The position numbers and the translations under genes are program-made. Positions 35,128 to 44,556 of a stretch of 64,000 nucleotides of DNA are shown piece by piece. How positions within the stretch are numbered: the stretch's first letter is position 1; every line of letters begins with the position of its first letter. Origin of the DNA: Acidobacteriota bacterium (GTDB lineage Bacteria; Acidobacteriota; Vicinamibacteria; Vicinamibacterales; JAKQTR01); assembly GCA_026393755.1 (NCBI GenBank), contig JAPKZO010000017.1, positions 106,525-170,524 on the forward strand, read 5' to 3'. The notes beneath the pieces were generated by a model. That model made no database searches and had not been told where the DNA came from. It saw only the letters and a program-made list of their open reading frames with translations.

Positions 35128-37497
35128 CTATCTGCGCAGTCTCAATTCGGCGACGATCTGGCGTTTCAGCAAGTCGCTGAACAGGTGATTCTGCACGGGC
35201 TCATTGCCCAGGTTTCTGATCTTGACGACCAGCACAGCATTGTCGCCAGCGAGGCGCACACCCAGCCCGGCGTTGATCACGGTGAATCCCTTGATCCATC
35301 CGGCGTACGTCAGGATGTCCCGGAAGTACGCCTCACTCGTATACCCGACCGAAACATCTCCCTGGATCCTCTTGTAGTCGAACATCAGCCCCGCGTTGAA
35401 CCGATGCTTCGGCGGGAGGTTGATCAGCGATATGTCGAAGTCCTTCGGCACCGGCTTCGCCTGCCATGAGTAGTTGGCGAACACGCTGACGTAGCGAGTC
35501 GCCTGAGCGTCGACGCTTGTCTCAACGCCCTGGTTCCGAACCTGACCGATGTTCTGGTACTGAAGAGCTGACGGCAAGGCAATGGGCCCCGTCGGGACAA
35601 GGTAAGCAGCGAGCCATGAGGGAAATCCTGGAGGAGGAGGCGGATTCTGTGAGGTATATGGCGCTGTCGGGCTCAGGATCATGTCGTGCCGGCTGTCGTT
35701 CAGGTAATAGGTCACGCCGAAATGCACCCGGCCCTTGGCGAGTGACGCCGAGTAGCCGGCTTCGTACCCGTCGAGGGTCTGCTCCTTGAGGTCGAGGCTC
35801 CCGAGACCTTTCACCGGGAAGTAAGCGAACTGGCCTGCCAGCCCGAACCCGTCCAAGGGGATTCTGTTCGCGACCACCGTGTCCATGTAGTTCTGGAACA
35901 GGGACGGGGCGCGATAGGCCCGGCTATATGACACGCGGAAGGTCGATCCTGGCATCGGGCTGAAGAGCAACGCCGTGCGCGGCGAGACCACGGCATGATC
36001 CAGGCTGTCGAACTTGTCGGCTCTGACGCCGACGTTCCAGCGGAACTGCTCGGAGAGGATCACCTCATCCTGAAGATAGCCGCCAATCGTGTCACGTTTG
36101 TCGGCCAGCGGCGCCATCGTCATGTTGGTCCAGTTGTGGCGGAAGTTGGCGCCGTAGGTGAGCAGGTGCCGCCCTCCCACCATCTGGACGTTCTCCCCGG
36201 AGATGTCCCACGTCCTGTCGCTGAAGTAGTTGAGAATCGGCGCCCCCAGCGGACCGACGGCCAGGATGCTTGGGGCCGTGCCGCCCCAGAGATTCACGAA
36301 GGACCTGACGGTCAGGCCGGCGCGGCGGTACTCGGCCTTGCCGTAGCCGCCGTAGGCGCCGTCCTCCAGATGGAATGGCCCGAGTCCCGTGTGGAATGTG
36401 CCGCCGGTCCGGGCGTACCCGCCCGAGAACGACAGGTGGTCCAGGCCATTTGGAGAATCGTAGTCGAGCCGGAGATCGACTTTGGGCTGCTTCGTCCCGT
36501 AGTTCCTGAACGGAGGGTACGGGACCGTGGGCTGGTCGGGAAGCGTCCCGGCAGGGCGTGCCATGGGGTCAGACTGGTAGTACCCCGCCGACGCCTTCAT
36601 TGCCCATCGGTCGTTGATGATCATGGCGTGAGAAAGGCTGACGTAATAGAGGCTGCCGGCGTCGTCAGTCGCCCCGACGGCGGGATCGACCAATCCGCCC
36701 TTGCGGTCAAAGGTTCCGACGCCCATCGTGAGCGTCGTTCCGGCCATTTCGCGCGGCGACTTCGTGATGATGTTGACCACGCCGTTCATCGCGCTCGGAC
36801 CCCACACGGCAGACGCAGGGCCGCGCAGCACTTCGATCTGCTTGATCTCACCGAGATTGGTCGGGAGGAAGTCCCACGCCACGTAGCCGAAGTAGTCCTG
36901 GTTGGTCGACCGGCCGTCGATCATCACAAGCTGGCTTCCGGCCGGAATGACGGTCGCCTGGCGAGGTGTGACGCTGAAGTCGCGCGCTGACATCTGCACG
37001 ACGTTCACCCCGGGAACCGTGCGCATCAGATCGGCGTAGTTCTGCGTCGGTGACGCCTCGATCGTCCGGTCATTGACGATGGTCACCGCCGCCGGCGCGT
37101 TGACCAGCAGTTCCTCGGTTCTCGACGCCGTCACGATGACGGTCTCGCTGATGCCGACCTGCAGCGTCGCATCCGCGGTGACCGCGCCACCCGGTTCGAC
37201 CTTGATGTTCTTCAGCACAGCCGACACCGTGGAGGGAGCCGTGATCGTCACGGTGTAACTGCTCGCCGGAATGCGGGCAATGGCCCACGCGCCGACGCCA
37301 TCGGCCATCGTTCTGAAGCTCGCCTTCGTCTGGTCGTCGGTCGCCACAACTCCGGCACCCGGGATGACCGCTCCCAGGGCGTCCTTGACGACGCCAGTCA
37401 GACGTCCGGTCTTTGCCTCCTGAGCCGAAGCTGGTACCGGTACAAACAGAAGTGCCGTCAAGAAGATTAGTGCGAAAGTTCTGCCGAGCGTCTGCAT
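35128..37497 (-). CDS. TonB-dependent outer-membrane receptor with carboxypeptidase-like N-domain
   Basis: 789-residue receptor. ATG 37497 follows GGAGGGAG and gives the signal peptide TLGRTFALIFLTALLFVPVP. A carboxypeptidase regulatory-like domain (GRLTGVVKDALGAVIPGAGV) comes first, then the TonB plug (ETVIVTASRTEELLVNAPAA, IKQIEVLRGPASAVWGPSA, MNGVVNIITK) and a 22-strand-type barrel. No SusD partner is adjacent. Set inside the lipid operon, it may import a precursor or metal needed by the pathway; substrate unknown. Confidence 0.85.
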   Translation of the reverse strand: MQTLGRTFALIFLTALLFVPVPASAQEAKTGRLTGVVKDALGAVIPGAGVVATDDQTKASFRTMADGVGAWAIARIPASSYTVTITAPSTVSAVLKNIKVEPGGAVTADATLQVGISETVIVTASRTEELLVNAPAAVTIVNDRTIEASPTQNYADLMRTVPGVNVVQMSARDFSVTPRQATVIPAGSQLVMIDGRSTNQDYFGYVAWDFLPTNLGEIKQIEVLRGPASAVWGPSAMNGVVNIITKSPREMAGTTLTMGVGTFDRKGGLVDPAVGATDDAGSLYYVSLSHAMIINDRWAMKASAGYYQSDPMARPAGTLPDQPTVPYPPFRNYGTKQPKVDLRLDYDSPNGLDHLSFSGGYARTGGTFHTGLGPFHLEDGAYGGYGKAEYRRAGLTVRSFVNLWGGTAPSILAVGPLGAPILNYFSDRTWDISGENVQMVGGRHLLTYGANFRHNWTNMTMAPLADKRDTIGGYLQDEVILSEQFRWNVGVRADKFDSLDHAVVSPRTALLFSPMPGSTFRVSYSRAYRAPSLFQNYMDTVVANRIPLDGFGLAGQFAYFPVKGLGSLDLKEQTLDGYEAGYSASLAKGRVHFGVTYYLNDSRHDMILSPTAPYTSQNPPPPPGFPSWLAAYLVPTGPIALPSALQYQNIGQVRNQGVETSVDAQATRYVSVFANYSWQAKPVPKDFDISLINLPPKHRFNAGLMFDYKRIQGDVSVGYTSEAYFRDILTYAGWIKGFTVINAGLGVRLAGDNAVLVVKIRNLGNEPVQNHLFSDLLKRQIVAELRLRR

Positions 37498-37723
37498 CGC
37501 TCCCTCCGTGCCCTGATTTCGTTTCGAACTGGCCATGGTTTCATTGGGGGCAAGTGGGGGGTTCATCGGGGGCGGGTAGTCTCGTCTCCTGAATCGAGTG
37601 TAGCGTGAACGGTTCCGCACAGACAAGGCAACCCGGGTCGGATCTGATGGTGCTGTCGCAGCCGGCGGACAGGGAATCGGGCTTGGCCAGGGTCTCAGCC
37701 GGCAGAGATGTGGGCGTCAATAC

Positions 37724-38176
37724 CTACGTACGGGTGCCGATGAACTGAACCAGCGCCAGCAGCAGAATGGCCACCAGGAGGAAGATGTGAGACGGGAACA
37801 TGCCGTGGACCATGCGGGTCCGCTCGTCGATCGTGTCCTTGTCTGTCGCCAGGCGCTGCGCCGTGGGAATGACCTTGACGATGCCGCCCCCCATGGCCAG
37901 CAGAATCAAAACGAGCGACGAGTACCCGGCCCACGGCGGCACGATGGCGTACACGATCTCCGCGATGATGCACGTGAGTGTCGTCAGCATGACGAACATC
38001 AGCAGGTAAGGATTCTTCGTGATGACCCCGTAGTAGGTGGCGATCTGCCCCAGCACGCCGGCCGGAATCGGTCCGCCGGTGCGCCGATGCGGCAGTCCGA
38101 GCATGTCGAACTGCAGATCGACGTACAGAATCGCAATCATGAAGCCAATGCATACGAAGACTGGGGCCAACAACAT
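37724..38176 (-). CDS. Four-helix membrane protein of unknown function
   Basis: 150 residues, with hydrophobic segments at the N-terminus (LLAPVFVCIGFMIAILYV), at LLMFVMLTTLTCIIAEIVYA, at SSLVLILLAMGGGIV and at IFLLVAILLLALVQFI. A charged loop TDKDTIDERTRM sits before the last helix. ATG 38176 follows GAGGAG by eight bases. It lies between the SDR and TonB receptor genes on the same strand. No family recognised. Confidence 0.65.
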   Translation of the reverse strand: MLLAPVFVCIGFMIAILYVDLQFDMLGLPHRRTGGPIPAGVLGQIATYYGVITKNPYLLMFVMLTTLTCIIAEIVYAIVPPWAGYSSLVLILLAMGGGIVKVIPTAQRLATDKDTIDERTRMVHGMFPSHIFLLVAILLLALVQFIGTRT

Positions 38177-38243
38177 GGGCGCTTCTCCTCGAGCAGGTCG
38201 GCCGACGCCGGCACCCCTGTGGCCGGCCGTCGCCCTGTGTTAG

Positions 38244-39077
38244 TCAATCGGCCGTCAAGCCGGTCATCCTGGCGCTGATCTCCCACAATGTGGCTGCCGC
38301 GCCCCGATCGGTGGAGATTCGGGACGACCGCCGTGGCTTCGATCTGGAAAAATACTTCCCCGTCACACCGTCCACGTCAGGCGACGTGGCCAGGTAGACA
38401 CTGGTCCTGGCGCCCGTCTCGTTGCTGACCGCAAACCAGTTCATCATCGGTTTCATGGTGGCGAGCAGCCCCCGGTTGTTCAAGCCGAAGTTGCTGGCCA
38501 CGAAACCCGGGGACAGGGCGTTGACGGTGACGCCGGTGCCGTCCATTCGACGTGCCAGTTCGTAGGTGAACAGCAGATTGGCGAGCTTGGAGCGCTTGTA
38601 CCCACTCCAGCCGCTGAACTCGAGAGCCGGAAAGTCGATCCTGGCGCCGATGTGCGCAAACGATGACACGTTGACGATGCGAGCCGGGGCGTTGATCTTG
38701 AGGAACGGGCTCAGCAGGCGCGCGAGCAGATAGTACCCGAGGTGATTGAGCGCCAGCGTCATCTCGATCCCGTCCGCGCTCATCTGGCCGTTCATGTACA
38801 CCCCGCCGGCATTATTCACGAGCACGTTGAGGCGCGGGTACCGCTCCCCGATTTCCCCGGCAAGTCGCCGGATGTCTGCCTGAATCGACAGGTCGGCGAT
38901 CAGGCACTCGACTCTCGGATTGCCGGTCTCCCGCGCAATCTGCTCGACCGCGGCCCGGCTCTTCTCCGCGCTCCGTCCGACGATCACAACGGTCGCGCCC
39001 TGCCGGGCGATGCCGCGGGCAGTTTCGTACCCGATCCCCCCGGTGGCTCCCGTCACGACACACACTCTGTCGTTCAT
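38244..39077 (-). CDS. Short-chain dehydrogenase/reductase (retinol-dehydrogenase type)
   Basis: 277-residue classical/extended SDR. The cofactor motif TGATGGIGYE, NNAG in VLVNNAGGVYMN, and the catalytic Ser (VNVSSFAH) and YxxxK (GYKRSKLAN) are all present. Arg in VGRSAEKS suggests NADP(H). In this operon it would suit reduction of an acyl aldehyde or ketone, for instance downstream of the LuxCE-like pair; that is inference. ATG 39077 starts just before the fold; 39095 is an alternative. Confidence 0.82.
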   Translation of the reverse strand: MNDRVCVVTGATGGIGYETARGIARQGATVVIVGRSAEKSRAAVEQIARETGNPRVECLIADLSIQADIRRLAGEIGERYPRLNVLVNNAGGVYMNGQMSADGIEMTLALNHLGYYLLARLLSPFLKINAPARIVNVSSFAHIGARIDFPALEFSGWSGYKRSKLANLLFTYELARRMDGTGVTVNALSPGFVASNFGLNNRGLLATMKPMMNWFAVSNETGARTSVYLATSPDVDGVTGKYFSRSKPRRSSRISTDRGAAATLWEISARMTGLTAD

Positions 39078-39133
39078 TGTCTGTGCATGATACACGGTCC
39101 AGTCCTGCCTTGCACCGCACGTCTGCGGGCGTG

Positions 39134-40702
39134 TCAGTAGCCCGGAAACAGGATGGCATTGTCCGTCCGCAGCTCACCGGACAGATACCGCTGGCGGAGA
39201 GCAGCGTGCTGAATCTTGCCGTTGTGCGTGAGAGGAATGCCGTGTGGCCGAAGCAGGTACACGCGCCCGGGACGGAGTCCGAGTTGCGCGTGAATCGCGT
39301 CGACCACGTCCACGACGGAGTTGTGGAGCGCGGGCTCGTCGAGGCCGGCGACCTTCGACACTTCCGCAAACACGTAGAGCTGCTCGCCCTCGGGTCCGCC
39401 AGAGTCAATCCCAACGGCCGCGCTGCGGCGGACGAACGGCAGGTGATCGGCGATCTGTTCGGCTTCTTGCGGGAAGATCGTCTCGCCACCATGCTTGATG
39501 ATGTTCTTCAGGCGTCCGGTCACAAAGAGATGTCCGGCAGCGTCCAGATAACCGAGGTCGCCGGTCTTGGTGTACGCGTCTCGCCAGAACAGGCGTGCGG
39601 TTTCTGCCTCATCGCTGTAATACCCGCGGGTGTTGGCCGGACTGCGCACGGCGATCTCGCCGGGCTGCCCTTCCGCGACGGGCTGATCGTCTTCAATGAT
39701 CTGGATATCGATGTCGCGGAACGGGCGGCCCACGCTCACCACGCCGCGCGCGTCCACCAGCGGCGGTTTGCCAGGCGTCCACGTGCTGACGCCGACGGTG
39801 GCTTCGGCCAGTCCGTAGCCGGCAATCACGACGTCATGCAGACGGAACGCGCGCTCGAACTCCTCGATCGTGCGGGGGCGGACAGGCTCTGCGGCGTTGA
39901 GCGCCAGACGCAGGCTTGAGAGGTCGTAGGCGGACGGATCGCGCACATAGCGCACCGCGAGCCGGTAGGCGAAATCCGGCGCCGCCGTCAGCGTGCCCTG
40001 ATGGCGTTCGATGGCCAACAGCCACGGCCGCGCGTTTGCCAGCGACGTGGGCAGCAGCACGAGTTTGGCGCCGAGGAAGAGCGGCACCATCGTCATCAGA
40101 ATCAAGCCCATGTCGTGGTACACCGGCAGCCAGCTCACAAAGCAGTCGTCGGCCGTGATGGCCATCCCGGCGATCATCTGCGCCATGTTGGTCAGCAGAC
40201 CCTCGTGCGAAAGCATCACTCCCTTGGGCAGCCCCGTGCTGCCAGACGTGTACTGCAGGAAGGCGACGTCGTGGGGAACGACGGCCGGAAACGTGCCGCG
40301 AGGCGAACATCGGTCGCTCTCGGCCACCGTGACGCTCTGCACTCCCGGGACGTCGTCGGGGTCGCCGCTCGGAACCACCAGGATGCGCGCGCCGCAGAGA
40401 CTGGCCAGGGCCGCGATGCGAGTCGAACCGGAGGCGGGAAACACCGGAACGGCTATCGCGCCGGCGCGGATCGCGCCATAGAACGCCTGGAAGAAATCCG
40501 GCCCGTTGCCCAGCCGAATCAAGACCCTGTCGCCCCGCACCACACCGCGCTCGACCAGCAGAACGGCGAAGCGGTTGACGCGGTCCCGGAGTTCGGCGTA
40601 CGAGACAGGTTGATCGTCCCAGTAGAACGCGGCCTGCGCTGGAGCGCGCGCGGCGCGCTCGTCAAGCAGGTCGAGCAGGGTTTGCGGCTGGAATGGCGGC
40701 AT
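39134..40702 (-). CDS. Fatty acyl-AMP ligase (ANL superfamily)
   Basis: 522-residue adenylating enzyme. P-loop LQYTSGSTGLPKGVMLSHEG, the A5-type YGLAEATVGVSTW, the hinge region TGDLGYLDAAGHLFVTGRLK and a C-terminal lysine (THNGKIQH) are in place. The gene overlaps the start of the acyl carrier protein gene by 41 bases, so the natural acceptor is probably that ACP, making it an acyl-AMP (or acyl-ACP) ligase rather than a CoA ligase. Chain length cannot be predicted here. Confidence 0.82.
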   Translation of the reverse strand: MPPFQPQTLLDLLDERAARAPAQAAFYWDDQPVSYAELRDRVNRFAVLLVERGVVRGDRVLIRLGNGPDFFQAFYGAIRAGAIAVPVFPASGSTRIAALASLCGARILVVPSGDPDDVPGVQSVTVAESDRCSPRGTFPAVVPHDVAFLQYTSGSTGLPKGVMLSHEGLLTNMAQMIAGMAITADDCFVSWLPVYHDMGLILMTMVPLFLGAKLVLLPTSLANARPWLLAIERHQGTLTAAPDFAYRLAVRYVRDPSAYDLSSLRLALNAAEPVRPRTIEEFERAFRLHDVVIAGYGLAEATVGVSTWTPGKPPLVDARGVVSVGRPFRDIDIQIIEDDQPVAEGQPGEIAVRSPANTRGYYSDEAETARLFWRDAYTKTGDLGYLDAAGHLFVTGRLKNIIKHGGETIFPQEAEQIADHLPFVRRSAAVGIDSGGPEGEQLYVFAEVSKVAGLDEPALHNSVVDVVDAIHAQLGLRPGRVYLLRPHGIPLTHNGKIQHAALRQRYLSGELRTDNAILFPGY

Positions 40703-40928
40703 GGGAGCTCTTCAAGGCCAGGTCGTACAGATCCCGCACCGTCGACACATTCGCCATGGCGGCTTCGTCGATCACGATGCCGTACTTCTGTTCAAGCGTC
40801 ACGACGATGTTGAGCACGTCGATCGACTCGCCCCCCAGGTCCGCCTGAATGCGGTCATCCGCCTTCGGGTCGCGGCGTCCCAGCACCAGACCGACCGCGC
40901 GGCAGACGTCATCAAGTTCGATCAGCAT
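40662..40928 (-). CDS. Acyl carrier protein
   Basis: 88-residue carrier protein. The 4'-phosphopantetheine serine is Ser35 in DLGGESIDVLNIV, a slight variation on the DSL motif (ESI). The acidic helix II and LEQKYGIVIDEAAMANVSTV are typical of stand-alone ACPs. It is translationally coupled on both sides: its start overlaps the condensation-fold gene and its end overlaps the AMP-ligase gene. It should carry the chain activated by that ligase. Confidence 0.85.
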   Translation of the reverse strand: MLIELDDVCRAVGLVLGRRDPKADDRIQADLGGESIDVLNIVVTLEQKYGIVIDEAAMANVSTVRDLYDLALKSSHAAIPAANPARPA

Positions 40929-42241
40929 GTCGCCTCTTCAAGAATCGCCCGCATATCGTCCGCGATCCGCTGAGCCAGGGCCGCGTCCATGTCGGAATCG
41001 AGGTACAGGATGTCCCACCACAGTTCGCCGCGAAAGAGCCGGACCAGGGCACTGTATTCCGGCCCGAGCGTCATGTTGGCGGCGAACGAATGCACGCCGG
41101 TCACCTCGAAGGATCCGCCCGTCGTCCGCAGGTCGATCGGCCCGGCATAGCTGAAGGCGGTGGCGCTCATTCGGAAGGCCTTCAAGCCGAAGATCATCTT
41201 CATCGTGCCCGGGCTCGTGGAGTTGGCCAGAAACCGTTCGCCGGATCGCGCGGCCCGCAGCGTCAGGTCCTGGATCTGCTGCGCAAGGGGCCAGAAGCCG
41301 CGCGCGCGCTCCACCATTACCGTGAGGCGGAACAACGTGAGGAAGCACCCGAGCACAGTCCCCGGCACCGCCGTGCGCAGTCGCGGTCGAAGGTCGGTGA
41401 AGATAATGTGTCGCAGGGGGACGCGCGGAGACGGGTACAGGTGGCGTTGCACCGCCGACACCATGGCGGCGCTGAGAATCGCATTGAGCGTGATGCGGCG
41501 CCGGCGGCTGACCTGGACAAGCCCGGCCGTCAGTGCGGGAGAAAGCCGGATCGGCAGGATGCGGCACCGGCCCGTCTCGAAAATGGGGGCCTTCCGCACG
41601 CCGCGCGAGTGCCAGCGGAACCGCATCTCGTCGGCCATCTGGCGCCCCATATGCGCGGCTGTTGCGCGGGCGAGACCCAACCCGGTGTACTCCTTCGGGT
41701 AGAGCGCCGACGCGGAGAAACGGCCCTCCTGGGCAGTGTCGCCGGCGCTCGCTGGCGCCAGGCCCGCGCACAGGGAGATCAGTTCGGAGAAGAGAGGCGC
41801 CGCGCAGGCCGCATCGAGGATGTTGTGCGGGATGGCGACGATCAGGTCGCCGCCGCTCTGGTCAAACAGGTACCGGCAGCGGATCAGCGGCCCGGCCTCC
41901 AGGTCGATGCGCCGAGCGAGTTCGTCCTCGACGGCCGCGATCCAGTGGTCGTGACCGGACCGCTCGCCGACCTCGAGGGGAATCGGCCCCGCGACGTCGA
42001 AGTGGTACGCGTAGCCCTTCCCTTCAGGCAGAATGCGGGCTCGCAACAGCGGATGGCGTCGCTGCAGCGCGTCGAGCGCGGCACGCAGCGCGGGGACAGC
42101 CAGGCTGCCCTCCAGCCGCAGCACCGAGACGACGCTGAAGGGCGCCACTTCGTCGGTGATGCGCATGGCATGCTCGAATCCACGAAGCGTGCGGCTGGCG
42201 GCCGGCGCTGGGGCGTCAGTAGTGTCGGGTGGCAAGGACAT
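40922..42241 (-). CDS. Condensation-domain-fold acyltransferase (PapA/wax-ester-synthase-like)
   Basis: 439-residue CoA/ACP-dependent acyltransferase fold. The HHxxxDG motif is reduced to IPHNILDAA: the catalytic His (139) and Asp (143) are kept while the first His is Pro, as happens in PapA-type acyltransferases. A second half with ALSAAMVSAVQRHL-like helix and FSYAGPIDLRTTGGSF completes the pseudo-dimer. It would transfer the ACP-bound chain to an alcohol or amine. First gene of the minus-strand operon, followed directly by the ACP gene. Confidence 0.7.
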   Translation of the reverse strand: MSLPPDTTDAPAPAASRTLRGFEHAMRITDEVAPFSVVSVLRLEGSLAVPALRAALDALQRRHPLLRARILPEGKGYAYHFDVAGPIPLEVGERSGHDHWIAAVEDELARRIDLEAGPLIRCRYLFDQSGGDLIVAIPHNILDAACAAPLFSELISLCAGLAPASAGDTAQEGRFSASALYPKEYTGLGLARATAAHMGRQMADEMRFRWHSRGVRKAPIFETGRCRILPIRLSPALTAGLVQVSRRRRITLNAILSAAMVSAVQRHLYPSPRVPLRHIIFTDLRPRLRTAVPGTVLGCFLTLFRLTVMVERARGFWPLAQQIQDLTLRAARSGERFLANSTSPGTMKMIFGLKAFRMSATAFSYAGPIDLRTTGGSFEVTGVHSFAANMTLGPEYSALVRLFRGELWWDILYLDSDMDAALAQRIADDMRAILEEATC

Positions 42242-42336
42242 AGCGTTGCGATCTGACTCTCTATTCAGTCCGGCTCATAGTGCGGTCACACCAGCGGCAT
42301 TGTCAAGCGCAACGGCGCAGGTCATCCGCGACGCGC

Positions 42337-44505
42337 TCAGCGAAACGCGAACACCGTCACAACCAACAGCAGGCCCAGGAGGCACGGCCAGAACGTCAGC
42401 TTCGAGATCAGGTTGTTCCGGTAGTGGATCAACCGGATGCGCGTGCCCATCGCGAAGAGCACCGAGTTGATCGAGATCCACAGCATCGCCGCGTAGATGA
42501 CGAAATAGAAGTACTCCAGGTAGAAGATCTCCTCGGCGGCCATCTTCCGCCGAATGTCGATGTGGCTGAACGCGATCACGAAGAACATTGCCACGCAGAT
42601 GTTCAGCACCCGGCCGCTGCCCGCCTGCATGAAACCCACGAGCCGCTCGTCCCTGCTCGCGATCATCAGCAGCGTGAACAGCAGGATGGTCACGATGATG
42701 ACCGACGTCAGGTTGGAGATGAAAGCGTCGACAAGGACGCGGCGGATGACAACGTTGAAATGCAGGGCCGGAAAATCCTCCTTGGCCAGGGATCGTTCGA
42801 GTCCGAAGTTGGTCTCGTAGCGCCTGTCGCGCAGCTCGAAGAAGCTCCTGGTCAACTCCCAGCCGGGCAGGAACATCCCTTTTTCCAGCCCGGGCAGCGA
42901 CGTTGGATTCGTGATCGGATAGGCGGCGAGATCCGGCACGAGCACGACATTGTGGTTGAGATCCTGATGCAGGATCCGGAAGCCGATCTTCTCCTGCTCG
43001 AGGGGAAACCTGGAATGATCAAACCGCTGCCGAATCGTGCAGTTGAAATGCCATCTCACGACCTCGACATCGTGTTCACGCTGGCGGTACGGGTCGGACA
43101 CGGTCAGGCTGGTTGCGTTGCCGATCACGAACCCGCGGGCCAGGTTGTCCTGGGCGCCGATGGTGTACTTCTGCCACAGGTAGCCCGTCACCGACAGATC
43201 GTCGACGGCGCTGAGCGACGCGGATTCGATGAACACGCCGGTGGGGACATAGACGGGCGGCTCGGTTCGGCGCTCGGCGGATACGCGTTCATAGGCATTC
43301 ATCACCCGTTGCAGCGTCGCCCTGTCGCTGATCTGGACGCCTCGGGTCGGGCCTTGCGAATCATACGAGAGCGAGATCTTCCACACGAGGCCGATCCCCG
43401 CGGCCAGCAGGATCGCGGTGACGATGGACGTGGCCCAGAGCCTCGGCAGGCTCCCCGTATGCACGCGCAGCAGGAGTGCGGCGGCAGACACCCCGAAGAT
43501 CAGCAGGGCGATCGTACTGTCGATCAGCTGCCTCCGAATGCGCGCGACATCCCAGGGGAGATCGTCCTTGATGAACGTATTCTGCAGCGACCATCCGGTG
43601 GAGGGGACGGGCGCATAACTCAGCCACGCACTCAGCCCTGTCGTGGCGCTGAGGTGGTCGATGATCCCGGCTTCGCCCTTCTCGATCTTCCCGGCCAGCA
43701 GCAACCTGTCGGGGTCGTGCTCTTCGGCGGCGACCTGAGCGAGCGTCTTCTTCCCACGCACCAGGTCTGTGTTGGGATGCGAGAGGTACAGTCCCTTCTG
43801 CGACACCAGTGCGCCAAATCCCGTCGGACCAAGATCCAGCGATTCGATGATCCGTCGAATCTCGTCCATTGAGATATCGACGGTGACCACGCCAAGCGCT
43901 GCGCGCGACCTGGTCGACGGGTCTACGGCGTAGAAGGGCGCCGAGTACGTCACCATGAAGGTCCGGGCGGCTTCGTCGTAATACGGCGCCGTCCACAGCG
44001 GTCCTCCCGTCAACGCCGGACCAAACCAGTCGTACTCGGGCTTCGTGTAGTCGTAGACGGTGTCGAGCTGGACAAACTTCACCAGCCCGTCCTTCTTCGT
44101 GTAGTACGCCGAATACAGCCGCCGCTGTGGATCGAACCCGAACGGTCTGTAACTCACCGTGGTCCCGACGTAACGCGTGTGCTGCTCAAGCCCCTCGCGC
44201 AGGCGCGCAAGGGCCGTGTCCTTGGTCAGCGAACCCGTGCTCAAGCCGGCCGCGACGGCGTCCACGCCGTCCGTGGCTTCCCGGAGAATCGCGTCAATCG
44301 ACAGCGCGGCCTTGCCGGTCAACGAGGTCAGATTCGACCTGGCCGACTCGGTCACGCTCCGCGTGTACGTCAGATAGCTGGCAATCGAGGATGCGCTCCA
44401 GGCCAGCCCGATCGCGGCCAGCAGCAGCAGTATCCAGAACGACGTGCGCCGATACACGCCCGGTACCCCGGGTGGCGGCGCGATCGCGGGAGATGCAGTC
44501 GTCAT
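42337..44505 (-). CDS. Cache-domain multi-TM membrane protein
   Basis: 722 residues. TM1 (FWILLLLAAIGLAWSASSIA), then a large periplasmic double-Cache-like sensor (about residues 45-330; WTAPYYDEAARTFMVTYSAPFY and TGFGALVSQKGLYLSHPN are typical). A TM pair follows (STIALLIFGVSAAALLL, SIVTAILLAAGIGLVW), then a second soluble domain and three or four C-terminal TMs ending VVTVFAFR. There is no kinase, cyclase, HAMP or methyl-accepting output, so signalling would go through a partner, plausibly the cyclase encoded 51 bases upstream in the same operon. Confidence 0.7.
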   Translation of the reverse strand: MTTASPAIAPPPGVPGVYRRTSFWILLLLAAIGLAWSASSIASYLTYTRSVTESARSNLTSLTGKAALSIDAILREATDGVDAVAAGLSTGSLTKDTALARLREGLEQHTRYVGTTVSYRPFGFDPQRRLYSAYYTKKDGLVKFVQLDTVYDYTKPEYDWFGPALTGGPLWTAPYYDEAARTFMVTYSAPFYAVDPSTRSRAALGVVTVDISMDEIRRIIESLDLGPTGFGALVSQKGLYLSHPNTDLVRGKKTLAQVAAEEHDPDRLLLAGKIEKGEAGIIDHLSATTGLSAWLSYAPVPSTGWSLQNTFIKDDLPWDVARIRRQLIDSTIALLIFGVSAAALLLRVHTGSLPRLWATSIVTAILLAAGIGLVWKISLSYDSQGPTRGVQISDRATLQRVMNAYERVSAERRTEPPVYVPTGVFIESASLSAVDDLSVTGYLWQKYTIGAQDNLARGFVIGNATSLTVSDPYRQREHDVEVVRWHFNCTIRQRFDHSRFPLEQEKIGFRILHQDLNHNVVLVPDLAAYPITNPTSLPGLEKGMFLPGWELTRSFFELRDRRYETNFGLERSLAKEDFPALHFNVVIRRVLVDAFISNLTSVIIVTILLFTLLMIASRDERLVGFMQAGSGRVLNICVAMFFVIAFSHIDIRRKMAAEEIFYLEYFYFVIYAAMLWISINSVLFAMGTRIRLIHYRNNLISKLTFWPCLLGLLLVVTVFAFR

Positions 44506-44556
44506 GGGCTTGGGCTCACACGGCCTTGCCGGGCATGCGGATCGACGCCGGCACCG

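Noticed and set aside
19898..42241. Enediyne polyketide cluster
   Set aside because: DUF1702-like proteins recall enediyne loci, but no iterative PKS, thioesterase or other core enediyne gene is present in the window.
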